Translations under genes and position numbers: made by a program
Shown: positions 1 through 13,170 of the stretch, piece by piece
How the letters are laid out: each line of letters opens with the position of its first letter
How positions within the stretch are numbered: the stretch's first letter is position 1
The notes under the pieces: generated by a model
What the model was told of the DNA's origin: nothing
Databases searched by the model: none
Seen by the model: only the letters and a program-made list of their open reading frames with translations
Assembly (NCBI RefSeq): GCF_021130785.1
Contig: NW_025777544.1
Span: forward strand, 1 to 64,000
From: Homalodisca vitripennis
Lineage: Eukaryota; Arthropoda; Insecta; Hemiptera; Cicadellidae
DNA length: 64,000 nucleotides
Direction: 5' to 3'

Positions 1-2087
1 CTTATTGCACAATGATAAATCACGTTTCCTTAATTCGCGTTTTTCTGAAACTGTACTATTTATATTTGGTTAACAATTAAAAACATGTAGAAATGTACGA
101 TTAAAAATTACACAAACGTTAATAAAAAAAGGCCACCAATCATTATGGTAGCTTCGAAAAATTTATCTAATGCAACGTATTTAATAGACAAGGTAAAAAT
201 ATGCAGCAATGCATGTTGCGTGAGAAATACCAAGTTAATATTGGATTTCTATTATTACATGTCCTATGGATGGACCTTCACGCACGCGCGCGCGTGTGTT
301 TACACACACACCGGAAAGAAAATTTGATATAAATCAGTGACACAAAACATAAATTGTGGCAGCTACTCGTGTTGTGCTTTAATGGCATTTAGATGTTAAG
401 CGGGAGAGAGAAATTTCAAGTCGTGAAATCGCCTCTTTAATTAAAGAAATTTTTTAATTTCATTTCTCTTTTTTATTTCAAATGTATAAGATGCAAAAAC
501 AACGTGACTACTCATTCTTGTCTTCTTAAATATCATCTCATTTAAAATTTATATTCTATCGATGACATTTTTTGTCGAAATACGTTACGGATATATTGAA
601 GGCAGCTAACCGTTACTGGTTAGGCTAGATGTGTGTTAGCATGGTCAATTTCCAAAATTATCATTTTTAGTTTGCATAGTTTTTCCAAAAATGTATTACC
701 AAAAAACAATATCCCAGTAAACATTTTTGTTAACGCTCAGCCGAATCCTATTGACACGATGAACATAGAAATCAATTTTGGTGGTTTAAAACTGAAGCTT
801 TCTGCAAAGTCTTTACTCTAAAGGTCATATCGTACAGAAAAACTGACCAATAGACACACAGAAATTAAACATTTTCACCTCCTGGTGAAGGGAGTTTTCA
901 CTAATGTTTATCCGATTAGGCAAAAATAAATGTTAAGCCCCTTTTAAATTCACTATCTGCATTTTAACGACATATTTCAGTAAACTAGGAAACTTAATTA
1001 AGTGTTGATTAAAATTATGAAATAAATATTTATTAAATGATTATCATAGTACTAAATACTTTTATTTCTCCTTTTAATGGTTGTCGTGGTACTTTGACTT
1101 GAACTTGGCAAAACTTGTCCTTTAAGCCAGAATGACTTAAACCGTCAGGTTACTCTAACCACTAAGTTCGAATACCACATATTGCTTACGCAATACGCAA
1201 TGTGTGATAATAAGGCTTATTGGCTAAATTTTCGTAAAGGGAGACTGGGAGTTGTCACAATATGTCTCTGTATATCAATAGGGCTTTCTGTCTATGATAT
1301 GTCAAGAAGAAACTGACCTGTAGACTGGAAAGTTTCAACGATTACTTATTTATGTATAGTCAATACTGATTCTAGTGTTAATTGTAAGACAGGGTCTTAA
1401 GGTCCTAAATTCGCCCTTTGGTACATATGATACAAATAAAGTAATTTGAATTTCAGTTCAATGATAGTGTAATACTTTGTGAGATTTGACTAATTAAAAA
1501 TTAAAAACATATAATAGTGTTATTTGAAGTCTTAAAGGCAGGTACATGTTCAAACACGTGATTTTCTTTGTGTCATTGAAGTCTATCACTCACCAGACTT
1601 ACACAGTATGTCTTTTACCTCAGGGAGGGGATGAAAACTTCAATGAAAGATGTAATGCGTCAAGTGGTTTGGTTACTCGCAGGTTTAATCTAGAAATCGA
1701 TTTTCAGTTGTTACCCGTTTTCATAATTAAAAATGAAACCAATTGTATTGATATAACATTTATTTTAGATAGATATATTCGAAGATTGAACCACATTTCC
1801 CTGTTTACTATGCCCTGTATTACATCTCATGTCACAAAATGTAATTTTTACTTATAAGCCCTCTTTTTTAATGATTACCGTAAAATAATATTATGTCAGG
1901 AATTTATTACTTTTATATGAGTACTACATCGTTCAGGATTAGTCCTTCTGGTAAATGGTAGTAAGTTTTAATGGACATAAATAGAAAACTTTTCCCAATT
2001 TTTTCTCTCTTTCCATAAAATTTCTAAATTAATCCCCAATTAGAGATTACACCACAAAGTAAGACATGAAATAAACTATTTCAACAA
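1..2087. other. AT-rich gene-free stretch
   Basis: No ORF here resembles a known protein and none is longer than about 100 codons. There is a short CG/CA/GT-rich run near 279-312. I see no repeat, RNA gene or promoter that I can support. Confidence 0.6.
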
Positions 2088-2089
2088 TA

Positions 2090-2120
2090 CAGGGTTATCA
2101 TAAAAGAATAGTGCGGTTTC
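2090..2120 (+). repeat. Left terminal inverted repeat of mariner-like element
   Basis: Begins CAGGGTTATCATAAAAGAAT and pairs with 3381-3411 with a single T/C difference. It follows a TA dinucleotide. Confidence 0.92.
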
Positions 2121-2265
2121 AGTGATTCGTAGGAAGATAGTAGGGAAATTTCTAGATGTTAAATTGTTATCTCTCAAAGCTTCCAACCCAAAAGTTTGTT
2201 TATAAGCTGTTCTAACCTCAAAATCAGTTCTTGTACTGTTATTGTGGTAGGTTTAGTGAGTTATA

Positions 2266-3300
2266 ATGTTCTCAGATAAAGATAAAGCAAAGTGTGTTTT
2301 ATTGTTGGCTGAATCAAAATCCGCAATTTTAGTTCAACCTGCGTTCCGACGTAAATTTGGTAGAGATCCATCACACACAAATAACATAACACGTTGGTTT
2401 ACACAATTTAAAGAAACTGAATCAGTTAAGAAACAAATTAAGCGGCAGACCAGTTGTACCAGACGAAACGGTTAAACTAATTAAACAATTGGCAATTAGA
2501 AGTCCTGGGAAGTCCATCCCTCATCGAAGTTTGAATTAAGTATTCCAAAAAACCACAGTTCACTAAGTTTTACATAAAAAACTCAAATTAAACGCTTATA
2601 AAATTCAGATACTGCAGGAAATTGAAAAACCAATGGTTGTGTACAACCGTTACAATTTCGCTGTTGAAATGTTGGACAGAATAAGTGAAAACAAATCATT
2701 TTTATATGATATAATTTTTTACAGATGAAGCTACTTTCCATGTGATTGGTTGTGTTAACAGACACAATTCATGAATATGAGGCCCTGAAAACCTACACGT
2801 AATTGTTAGGAAACAATGATTCCCTTAAGGTTAACGTTTGGTGTGGTGTGACAAAAAATTGTGTAAACGGGCCTTTCTTCTCTGCTGAAAAAAATTAATG
2901 GAGTTGTGTATCTTGACACGTTAACAAATTATTGCTTTTCCTCAGCTAGATGGACTCGAATACATTCATCAACTTAATTTCCAACAGAATGGTGCTCGCC
3001 ACAATTCAGTTTATTGGTCATGGACACAAAATATTGAGATTGATGGATAGGCTGGCAAGGACCTATGCTATGGCCTCCAAGGAGTCCAGACCTGACAACT
3101 TGTGATTTTTTTCTTGTGGGGGTACATCAAAAGCATTGTTTATTCACAAAAAATTCGTGACCTGAACCACTTAAAACACAGGATTTATGATGCAATAACA
3201 ACCATAATCGAAGGTTGTATCTTACAAAAGTTTAGTATCGATTGGACATGTGTCGAGTGACAAAGGGCGCACGTTTTGAAATTTATTAATTATGTGAAAA
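2266..3300 (+). pseudogene. Mariner-type transposase, inactivated
   Basis: The first 69 codons are open and match the N-terminal helix-turn-helix of insect mariner-type transposases (DUF4817-like: LLLAESKSAILVQ, then RRKFGRDP and ITRWFTQF). The frame then breaks near 2475. Later pieces of the DDE domain can be read in changing frames: EATFH...VNRHN near 2724-2765, and the typical PPRSPDLTTCDFF near 3070-3110. At least three frameshifts or stops separate these pieces, so no functional enzyme is made. The family would cut and paste DNA at TA sites. The end coordinate is approximate. Confidence 0.85.
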
Positions 3301-3380
3301 AAAACTGTTTGAGTTGACAAATTAGATGAATAAATAACTTTAACAATAACAGTAATTCAGCTTTTCTTTAAACAATGATC

Positions 3381-3411
3381 GAAACCGCACCATTCTTTTA
3401 TGATAACCCTG
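3381..3411 (-). repeat. Right terminal inverted repeat of mariner-like element
   Basis: Reverse complement of 2090-2120 with one mismatch, followed by TA. Confidence 0.92.
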
Positions 3412-3413
3412 TA

Positions 3414-6400
3414 TGTTGTCCTATATGTTTAAAATTTTACTACGAAATTGGAATGGAATATATGTATGTGTGTGAGTGTGTTACTTAAATAACACAAACT
3501 TAATCACAGAACAACTAGTAAATCGATTTGACCAAACGAAATATGACGTATATTTTTGTGACTTGGTTAGAATGAATATTGAGTATGGTTGCCGATTATT
3601 AGTTATAAGTGCCATATATTTGAACCAGTAACAATAATTAAAGGATAAAATTCCATGTTAACTTCAGTAAGTCTTTCTTATGATAATAATACCTTAATGT
3701 TTAAATTAAATGATTCTATCAAGTAAAATAGAACAAACTGTAATTATAAGTATTTAAGAGTGTGTAACGGATTACATTAATATTTCCCCAAAAATTTTGC
3801 ATAACTCAAATTTATTACAGTGTACTAAAAACATTTGGTTCTTATATTAAAATTATATGAATTTCATACCAAAAGGAATATTGTCAGATAACAGACTAGA
3901 ACTGAGCATAATGGAGGATTTAAAATTATAAAGTATTAATTGCTAATTGATAAAGTAGATTCAAATTGAAATTTCATTTGCATATTCAAATGTCTAAATC
4001 AAATCCTCGTTATCATTAGATCCCAGGATATTGTGTGATTTTATGTGTATCATTTTGCTTACTAAAACTTAACACTTGAGAGTAATAATTGAACTCTATA
4101 AATAATTATTTGTGTATACTTATGAATGAGCTTAACTAGTAAAATTTTACTATACCAGTATGTATAATAGTTAACTGTAAGAATTAATAGAATGGGCCAA
4201 GTAAATTAGTAATAATAACAATTATATTAAACCAGTTCAAGGTTAATACAATATATTTTGAATATAAGTTTTAACTCAATATACTAATTAACTCTCCAGT
4301 ATAGAAATGTAAAACATGTGCTTTCTTAAACATTCCTAGTCCCCAAATGCAAAAAATATAGCTTTCAAATTAGGATTTCTTTTTTATAACTTAAAATAAA
4401 TATTATTTTTATGAGCTACATCAGTTATTTAATAAAATGTAGTACATTTGATACGGTTAATTATTTTTTACTACAGTGACAATGACTAAACAGACATAAA
4501 TACAGACATAAATGTAAAAACGTCAACTTTAATTAGTTCAGATTAGATGTTTTTAAAAAGTTTTTTTACGTTTCGATAGAGCTGTCATTCTACTTTGAAA
4601 GTATGTAGAAAAAAATTAATATGCGTGACGCAAGATAAAAGTTATTCCCTTCGCTAAGCATACATCCATACCCTGCCAAAAAAGTAGTTAGTTCAACAAG
4701 GAGTAACAGTAACCTCTCACTAGTACGCATGGATAGGCATTGAACGGAGAAACGCCCTCCCAGCCCCGTCCATAGCGGCTACAGAGAAAACAAACGTGAC
4801 GTCATGCACCGTGACGCGAAACGAAAGTTTTTCCTCATCCAAACAACACATCCTTAGTCCGTCCAAAGGTTTAGTCGCTTGAAAAATAAAACGTTAAAGT
4901 AGAAAAGTAGTCTTTCTACACAATATTTAGACGTGAACGTATCAAAGAAAGTTTCTGTAATAAATTCATTCATTCTTTTTCTACGTTATAAAAACATAAA
5001 CCTTAGCGGCAAAAACTATATTTTACATGTCATCGGGTAGTCATGTGACCCTTAAGGATTTCAAGAAAAAACATTCCTCAAACTAATGAGATATAGCTCT
5101 AAGAAACAAAAGCGCGCTCAAAGCTTTGTAAGAACCTTTACAAGACAGGTAACCAGCTTATACTCACTCCTGTGAGAGTAGCAACCACCTGGTCTCACCG
5201 TCTCTTGTGCTTTTACATACAAGATTTAAAAAAACTTTAAGTATATGAAAATATAAATACAAGAGCGATGATTTTGGTTACTTATATAATAATGCAATAT
5301 GCTTCGAGGCTAGGATAAATAAGCAATGTCATAAGGATCATACATCCTTGACATTGATTTTAAATCCTTACAAGAACAAATTTGGTTATCACATTTTATA
5401 ACCTGCATAGATTAAATTTGACACAAAACTCCCTCAAGCTTTCGTCTCTTAAATAAACTATTTTGACGTTGAATACAAAAATTAATTAGTCAACTTCCCA
5501 ATGTTGAACAGGATAAGTAGAATTTCACATATGAAAGCCTAAAATAACAGCCGTTAGGTATTTAGCTTCACATCTGAAACAGTTAACGATCAACATGGAC
5601 ATTATATGAACAAAAAAAGTCACTTCCCTTTCCGAATAACAGAGAACCACATTATTTATTACATCGTAACTGCGTTTACTGGAAAGCTACGTACAAACTC
5701 GTATTTCGTCTTTAAGATCCGTCTGCACTGACCTAAAACAGTTGTCATTGATATAGCTAAACTGATTAAATCAAGTACTAGGCATTTTTTGACATAAATT
5801 AAAGTTATTTCATCGGTACTAATAACAACTATTGTCTCAAAAGGCTCTAATTTAAACTTCAATCTAAAAATAAATCTGAAGATTGCAATCTCTGCAATGT
5901 CATTTATGTATATATATATATTAAGGATATGTCCAGTATGTCTCTGATTTTCAACACGAAAATCCAACGGTAACTGCTAGTAAAGTAGTAACACAAGTAA
6001 CTAAGTCCAATCTGGTGAGATGGAACAGCAATGGGCAGCGGTTTACTCAGTTGATAAGTTTCTGTTTGAGTTGAAACATCTGCTACTTGTGCAAACGTCT
6101 CTGAGCAATTGTTCTCCCTTCAGCGTTATATATGGAGTTTTTACTGTCTATTGTTCCATCCATTACATGACAATATCTTTTGTTACATACATGAATGACT
6201 TTAGGATTTTACTTAAATTTCAAGTTAATCTAATTACAATATCCATTTGAGATATAATATATGAGCTACTCACATAAAATAAGCTCAATTATGTATTTAA
6301 TTTCATATTGATGATTGAAAACACATTTTTTTAGTGTTTACTGTATGTTATTGACAATGGAATATTGTCAAAAACATTGCACAATAAGCACCTACCACAT

Positions 6401-7435
6401 TAAAAACAAAACTATTTGCAAGAAGATGTAAATTATATTGTATGACCAATACCTGAAAACAAATAAGTCAAGCATATGCAAAATGTAATTAAATCCATAA
6501 ATATGCCAATGTATTTGACATGCCAAATGATTATTATACTTTATAGGTTTTACGAGAACAATGAATGTTCTAAAATATTAGACATATCTTACTAAAGTTA
6601 ATTCATTATATTAAAATATGTTCAACGTATTTCATAGATCTACAGCAGAAAATAAAATAAATAAATGTAAAGCCTCTCATAAACTACACGTATGTTTAAC
6701 CTATATGTTTATCTTTAACAAAATGGAATAATACAAAATATCAATGATTCGACTTTTTTCAATTAGTAGTTTAAAAACTGAATAGCATTCATATGACATA
6801 TCAACACTCTATCACAATGTGCTGCTCACTTTGTAATCATTCTAAGAAATGGTAAGAAGTTAAAACAAAAACAAATTAAATTAAATTAAACCATATTTAA
6901 TCCATTAATGAGAAAACTAATGAATTCGTTATGTGTGTATATAATATGTATTTGTAAAATAAATTTACGTAAATATAGCAATGTTACTGTTGTTGTTGTA
7001 TGTTCTTTATATGTACAGTTTGTTGTATCTAAACTCAAAAATAGAATTAACATTATATTGTTATTGTTAATTTTCTAACTTAAATTATTATAGGCTAAAA
7101 ACGCTATAACATGTTTTGTGGTATACATGAGGTTTACAAAAATATGGAGGGATTAAGAAAGTATACTACATGTTTTTACTGTTATGAAAAGCTGCTGTTT
7201 TCATAATAGTTTGAAATATTAAGCAAAAATATCCCCTTACAATGTACTTATATCACTATACATTTAATAACAATAAAAAAAGTTACCTTACTTAGTTATA
7301 ACTATATCAAATACTCTTTAATATTGTTATCAAGCAGGCATTAAATAGTAAAGACAAAATAAAATAATTATGTTAAAAATAAGGAAGATAATCATAATAT
7401 TATGCATAATATATCATACCCAAAATAAATAAATA
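3414..7435. other. AT-rich gene-free stretch
   Basis: No protein-like ORF. The most GC-rich part (about 4690-4870) holds a degenerate 65-bp repeat pair and a CRE-like TGACGTCA at 4797-4804; nothing else stands out. Confidence 0.55.
4620..4869. repeat. Degenerate direct repeat pair (about 65 bp)
   Basis: 4620-4684 and 4807-4869 share the order GTGACGC, AAAGTT, TTCC, ACATCC and a trailing CAAA, with substitutions and small gaps. The intervening segment is unusually GC-rich for the region and includes TGACGTCA. It could be an old promoter-like or repeat remnant; function unknown. Confidence 0.35.
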
Positions 7436-7553
7436 CATATATATATATATATTAAATATAAAATATGTATATATATATATATATATATTTATATTTAAAA
7501 ATACACACACACACATATATATTTATATATTATTTATATATATATATATATAA
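7436..7553. repeat. AT-rich microsatellite cluster
   Basis: Runs of (TA)n with a (AC)n block at about 7502-7515. The ORF across it is low-complexity and not a gene. Confidence 0.9.
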
Positions 7554-8870
7554 TTCAAGCTGTATTAAGTATTCTCAGATCGTAACGATAAAAATAAATG
7601 TTTTGATTCTGTCGGGCAAACAAATTCACAGTCGGCCTCGCACGTACCGTAACAATAATACTTCTGACACCACGGAATGTTTATGGCGTAAGGGATATCA
7701 GGTTTTATGATGCATCCCACCTAGATTTTCCATACTGCTATGCACACTTATAGAAGCCACAAAAAAAGGGAGTAATGTTTTTGTCGTCCTAGTACACTAC
7801 AGTATAGTAATCCATTTCAATGAAATAATTTAAAATAAAAATATAAAGACTTCTACTGAATATTTTTATTTATCTTAAAAATATAGAGCCTTCTCATTCG
7901 TAATTAGGTAAATGGACATCTGTTTTGATATTTTAAAAAGGTCAATGATGCTAAATTTGCTAAATTTATTAATCATTAATGACGCACTCTCTATACAAGT
8001 CACGAACTGGAAGTTAGTCTCAGTTCAGTCGTCGGCCATCACAGTGATCAAACTCTGCCAGTAAACGTCACTTCTAGTGGTCCAGTTTGTGTTATTTAAA
8101 TATAGTTACTTATCCCTAACTCTCACGAGTACGCGATTTTCAGTGAAATTATATCTACCCTATAAATGTGCCGTCGTAAAATTTTATAAGGGTATTCTGT
8201 ACGACGAAAATGTAACTTTTACATTTCCCAACAAGAATCCATCAACAAGTTACTAAAAATATGGTATATTAACGTTAAACCCTATTCCACCTCTCAATAT
8301 TTGAGACTATTCATAAGAGAATAGGTACTTCATAACTGTTATAAAACATCTCAGACCGATTATTGCCTGATCGTTATTGAAGCATAAAACTCGAGAGGCT
8401 GGAATAATAAAATGTATTTCTGCTTCTCTATCCGTCTGTCCGTAAAATATAAAGATGTCTTAACATAAGAGGTTTTAAAAGTAAAAAACAACAATAATGC
8501 ATACGTCTGCAGCTTTGCATTTTTTCATTCATTCTTCTTAAAGCATTTTATGCATTGGTAAAACGTTTTTTACGTATTAAACATTTAATAATAGCTGATT
8601 TCAATCACCATTACTATTTTTAAATACGTCTCTGTGACGTGCTATGAGCTTATGTACACATCAGGATAATCAAATTCACATTTCGTTATTGACTTTTACA
8701 TTTCAAAATGTCAAATCAGTATTCTCAATTAGTGGTCTCCCAATTATGTGCCAAAAACTCGTCAACATTATAAAATGTTTGTGATACTAAAAAGAGTTTC
8801 AAAAGAGTTTTTAACATTGCCTCTCTTAACATCTTGATCGTTAGAGTCATTTTTATTGAATCTGGTAGTT
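7554..8870. other. AT-rich gene-free stretch
   Basis: No recognisable coding sequence. Around 8025-8110 the composition is more balanced, with two TCAGT-like initiator matches, but no ORF or splice structure that I can defend. Confidence 0.5.
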
Positions 8871-8879
8871 TATTGGTTT

Positions 8880-9525
8880 ATTGACGAAACGAGTGACAAA
8901 ATATAAATTTCAGAGGCTAATTTGGAGCAAACGTTGTCGATGTGATTATTCCAATTCAACCTTCGATCGAGGTATATTCCCAGGAATTTTGAACAGTACA
9001 CTTCTTCAAACATGGTGTCAGCAAAAATAATAGCTGGCCAAACTGGTCTTCAAATAGCTGGTTGTGCTTATTAAAAAAATTGAGTATTCTTGTCAATTAA
9101 AGTTTACGAATATTTTGACCATAACTGGCAAAATTGAGACAGGCCGGTAATTTTGTGGGGATTGGGGATCACCTTTCTTTAAAATCGGGGTTACTTTTGC
9201 CGGTTTTATGAGTGAGGGAAAATATCCTTGTTCAAAAGAGAAATTTACTAATTGGGTTAATTTTCTATTAATATGCGTTGAAAAGTTTGTTATGAGCCAC
9301 ATCGGAATTAAATTTAAATCATTTGGTTTCTTGGCTGGGAGCTGCTGAATTAGTTTTTAAGCTCTTCCTCAACCTCCATTTTGTGGTTCCTTGTGGGGGT
9401 GATGGGCAAGGGCCTTGCTCACAACCAACAGATCTAAAGAATCCATGTACCAGATTTGCAACCTCAACCGCGTCCTCCCTAAGCCTGCGACTATTTTTTT
9501 TAACTTGATTTGTTTGTTGCATGAT
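8880..9525 (-). pseudogene. LINE (Jockey-like) reverse transcriptase fragment with internal deletion
   Basis: Read on the minus strand, 9302-9093 encodes the N-terminal RT region with the LINE signature FEQGYFPSLIKPAKVTPILKK and QNYRPVSILP. 9522-9319 continues it upstream. After a frame break, 9085-9040 reads HNQLFEDQFG, and the sequence then jumps straight to the post-catalytic part (FLGIYLDRRLNWNNHID, about 8985-8930). The palm motifs A to C, including YADD, are missing. The fragment is dead and lacks both element ends. Confidence 0.85.
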
Positions 9526-9690
9526 TAATTTTTTTCATGATGTCCCAAGCAGTAATAGAAATATTTTTGGAAGATATAATTGATTTCAAAACACCACATG
9601 ACTTTGCCGGTTGTATTGCTTTTCTGTAAATTAGTTGGTAATAAAAAACCGCTTTAATTCATTGTGGGACGTTTTATTAATTCAAATCTT

Positions 9691-9807
9691 TCCTATTTGG
9701 TTTTATTCTATCTTTACATATAAAACGCCTACATAATAACAAAATAAATCATGTTTATTACATTTATTACTTAGTCATGAGTAAAAACTGATGAGATATT
9801 CTGGAAT
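9691..9807 (+). repeat. 117-bp subrepeat, copy 1
   Basis: Nearly identical to 10364-10480 (two visible substitutions). It lies just upstream of the 1.49-kb repeat A, while the second copy lies inside it. Confidence 0.85.
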
Positions 9808-9815
9808 GTTGTTTG

Positions 9816-11304
9816 AAGGTTAATTGGGAATTTCATTCAAAAAACATATTCACACGATGTTCCAGATTTTCAGTAAGAATTGCGTGCAAAGTTGCTTATA
9901 ACCGGAAATTGGAAAGATAAGCAGATAATTAAAAAGCTACTAAGTGAACAATGCAATACGGTTGTTATATATCTTTAAAATCTAGATTGTTTAAATAAAC
10001 CAAGGAGTGTCTAAATAAAAAATTAGTAGTATTCATTGTTTTCAAATTAATAATTATTGAAATGGTTCTTTGTATGAAACATGGCTCTTTGTATTACTAT
10101 GTTTAATTAGTAAATCAAATATTTGTCCATTTAAAATTATAACTTTTAATCATATACGTATATATTAAAAAGATTTAATCTTAATATAGTTCTTGTGATT
10201 CTTTGTATCTTATTAAGAAGTAAATAGTGTTTTATGTACAAACAAATAACAAATATATTTTGATATACTCAACTGGTAAAAATAACAGTAACGTAGTTGA
10301 TTGAACCATTTAAAAAAAGTCAAATTTGAAGACACCGCGACAGTAACACCTAAATTACACAATTCCTATTTGGTTTTATTCTATCTTTAAATATAAAACG
10401 CCTACATAATAACAAAATAAATCATGTTTATTACGTTTATTACTTAGTCATGAGTAAAAACTGATGAGATATTCTGGAATATCTAGTTTGAAACTAAAAT
10501 GAAAAGTAAAGAGTTAGCTGAACAAATGAAGTTAACTTCACAAAATATTGAAGAAGTTTAGGTGTAGTTAGGTTAAAAATGTCCTTCTGGATAGTTTGGC
10601 CTAAATAATCTCAAACTTTGTCTGCAATGTCTCCAGATTCTCTTCCAGACTTTCTGAATAATCTCAGATGTGTTTTAAAGCCATACATTTGTTAAAGGTT
10701 AATGCCATAATAATAGACTACGTGGTTTCCCTTTTTGCGTTTTTCCATTTTATTGGCAATTGTTATATACAAGGTAGGACCCAGACCATGTATTGCGTTC
10801 AGGATCCACCAAATTCACATACAAATTTTCAAATCTCTAGGTCATCTTGTTCTTGAAATATCCTAAAGACAAGCAAGCAGCCAAGGCATCTTACAACTCC
10901 CAGGCTGACAGAAATAACAATTGTTTAGCCTACTGAATAATAGAATTCAATGATGCACGGCTACATTCTAGGAGGAACGTGCACTGTCATTAAACTCATT
11001 AATTTATATGAAGAATATTTTGTGTGTATAGAGTTTTGTGCCAAATAGTTTACAAATACAATGTTCGGAGATATTCTGTGATAGTTTCGTTTTAGTAAAT
11101 GCTAATCAACCACGTTATGTGGATATATATTATCACCAAGCCCAGCGTTGCCTAAGTAGAATTTAAGTTCCACCCAAAATTTCAAATATATATCTAACGT
11201 TCAAGTTGTCCGTCAGGCTAAACAAGCAGATGGACAGGCATGCAAAATTAAAACTCTCCAGAAAGTTTAGACACAGCAACTCAAAGAAATTTTCAAATCT
11301 TTAG
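9816..11304 (+). repeat. 1.49-kb dispersed direct repeat, copy A
   Basis: Matches 27441-28928 in the same orientation with only about seven differences that I could find, including one single-base gap. It has no inverted ends, no convincing target duplication and no protein-like ORF; the shared 62-codon ORF inside is not family-like. It contains the second 117-bp subrepeat (10364-10480). It could be a non-autonomous element, an LTR-like unit, or the product of a recent segmental duplication. The two copies bracket the 16-kb LINE/gypsy cluster. Confidence 0.85.
10364..10480 (+). repeat. 117-bp subrepeat, copy 2
   Basis: Second member of the pair with 9691-9807, lying inside repeat A. The equivalent segment is also present in repeat B. 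Confidence 0.85.
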
Positions 11305-11450
11305 TTTTTCTATAATACTATGCTACCATTTAGATAACGCTAAAACGCTTTTATAATTAGTCTACCGCCGTCCTTTCTCTCCCAGTTAGGTAGGCGTCTC
11401 TGCCTCTTGTCCAATACCCCTGAATGTTTCAGCCCCTTGCCTGAAAGAGA

Positions 11451-11563
<113 letters not shown>

Positions 11564-11749
11564 AGTTGTGGCTGAGGAGCCGTGTTGGAGGGAGCTCTGT
11601 GCGACCGCTGCGTATGTTGAGGTTATGTCCGATTAAACGGTGATAGTTGTGTTCGGCTAAACGGGGATACTTGTGATTCAGGGCATAACTTTGCGTAAGT
11701 TTGTTTGTGGACATAATATTACTGTATTGTTTTGCAAACTTATATAATC

Positions 11750-12982
11750 ATGAATTGCTTTAAATGTGAACAGGACGTTACACCAGATAGTGATTGTTTA
11801 CATTGTTTCCAGTGCAAGCGCTTGGACCACTTGCATTGTTTGGCCAATATTACAAAGGATGATTTTGATTATATTGTGTCAACTAAGGCTAATTGGAAAT
11901 GTCCTGAATGTGAACGAATTAAATTACCAAAAGGAGACAATACTCCTCTGACACCTATTTTGGAGAAAACTGTTAAATTACATGAATTGGACTCGGAGTC
12001 TAGTACAGGTTCTACTACTAAGAAAGTGTGCAATAAGTGCAACAGGGGTTTTGCTCACAATGCTCATAGGCTCACGTGTAAAGTATGTCATGTTATTTTT
12101 CATTTAAGATGTGTCGATACAAAGAAGGAGGACTATGCCAATGTTAAACAAGACTGGGCGTGCAGTGAGTGTGTCAAGGTTGTGCGGGCCAGTTCTCTTA
12201 TCTCTGCCGGTGGCGGTGCTGTTCAAACTGATAGCGGGATGCCTGCAGATAAGAGCAGTGCATCAGCTGATAAGATATCACTCTCCGATATCCTTTCTGA
12301 AATGATAGCGTTTAGGAGGGAAGTTAAAACTACAAATAAAGATATAAATGATTCCTTGCAGAAATATTCAGACTGGATTGAGGATAATAATAAAAAAATG
12401 GACGAGGTCACCAAAAAGCTTGATACAGTTGTATCTAGGATGGAACATATACAGCAAGAAAATATTAACTTAAAGAAAACTGTCACAGTTTTGAAGAGTA
12501 AAATTGACGAGTTGGAACAAGGAACCAAGGACAACGTTATTGAAATCAATGGTGTGCCGGAATTGAGAAAGGAAAATGTTATGGACATAGTTCATAAAGT
12601 TGCAGACGTTATTGGTTTCCCCTTTAATGAGAACCAAATTGACAATTGTTACCGCTACAAATCGCGGGATGTTAGGCCTGGAGGTATATTTGTTAAGTTT
12701 GTACGTAGACTTGACAAGCAGCAGTTCTTGGCTAAAAGGAAAGAGAAAAGAAATCTAAATTCTAGAGATCTGGGATACATGGAAGGACCATCAAATGTGA
12801 TCTATGTCAATGAAGGACTGACCCAGGAGCGTCGCAATCTACTCAAAGAGGCGTGCAACGTGCGGAGGGAGAGGCAGTACACCTTTCTATGGGTGAAAGA
12901 CGGGCGAATCTTCATGAGGAAGAATCCTGACGACCGAGCAGTGTTAATCGGCGACCGAGCTGATCTCCAGAAACTCTTGTGA
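11750..12982 (+). CDS. LINE ORF1 protein (PHD-like fingers, coiled coil, C-terminal nucleic-acid-binding domain)
   Basis: About 410 residues from the first ATG at 11750 (the frame is open slightly upstream without ATG). Two cysteine/histidine PHD-like fingers lie at roughly residues 4-55 (FKCEQD...CPEC) and 92-140 (CNKCNRGF...WACSEC). A coiled coil follows (about 190-265), then a conserved C-terminal region (about 270-405) with IEINGVP, IDNCYRYK and GGIFVKFVRRLDK. That region resembles the RRM/CTD-type half of LINE ORF1 and FP25K-like proteins. Such proteins bind LINE RNA and form the RNP. The frame is intact, unlike ORF2. LINE copy 2 carries a diverged homologue. Confidence 0.85.
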   Translation: MNCFKCEQDVTPDSDCLHCFQCKRLDHLHCLANITKDDFDYIVSTKANWKCPECERIKLPKGDNTPLTPILEKTVKLHELDSESSTGSTTKKVCNKCNRGFAHNAHRLTCKVCHVIFHLRCVDTKKEDYANVKQDWACSECVKVVRASSLISAGGGAVQTDSGMPADKSSASADKISLSDILSEMIAFRREVKTTNKDINDSLQKYSDWIEDNNKKMDEVTKKLDTVVSRMEHIQQENINLKKTVTVLKSKIDELEQGTKDNVIEINGVPELRKENVMDIVHKVADVIGFPFNENQIDNCYRYKSRDVRPGGIFVKFVRRLDKQQFLAKRKEKRNLNSRDLGYMEGPSNVIYVNEGLTQERRNLLKEACNVRRERQYTFLWVKDGRIFMRKNPDDRAVLIGDRADLQKLL

Positions 12983-13170
12983 AGGTTGTGTGACAGCAAT
13001 GTGGAGGTACTTCTACTGCATATTAATTTTATTTTCTTATTCATTTTTGTTATTAGAAATGCAATACTTGTGTTTTTTTAGCGATAAGCCTATAATCAGG
13101 TGTACGTTGGGTTTTCCTTTGAGCTTTTTGTTTAGTGTGAGAATTAATATTGAAATGTTCATCTCTAGAA

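Larger units (their letters stand above)
2090..3411 (+). mobile_element. Decayed mariner-like DNA transposon
   Basis: The element is about 1.32 kb, the usual mariner length, and starts and ends with matching inverted repeats (2090-2120 and 3381-3411, one mismatch). It is flanked by TA on both sides (2088-2089 and 3412-3413), the standard mariner/Tc1 target duplication. Between the ends lies a broken transposase gene reading in the plus direction. The intact ends suggest it could once have been mobilised in trans; the transposase itself is dead. The surrounding DNA is AT-rich and unrelated. Confidence 0.9.

Noticed and set aside
5659..5967. 102-codon minus-strand ORF and other isolated ORFs in AT-rich DNA (1546-1857, 633-821, 51717-51971)
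   Set aside because: Low-complexity composition, no start context, no recognisable motif; expected by chance.
7465..7710. Tyrosine/isoleucine-rich ORF, and a similar one at 60219-60452
   Set aside because: Translations of AT microsatellites.
8025..8110. Possible host promoter and first exon (two TCAGT-like initiators)
   Set aside because: No TATA at the right spacing, no ORF and no splice donor that I could defend.
10668..10856. 62-codon ORF, repeated at 28293-28481
   Set aside because: Conserved only because the 1.49-kb repeats are nearly identical; composition is not protein-like.
12223..12588. 121-codon minus-strand ORF
   Set aside because: Antisense shadow of LINE ORF1.
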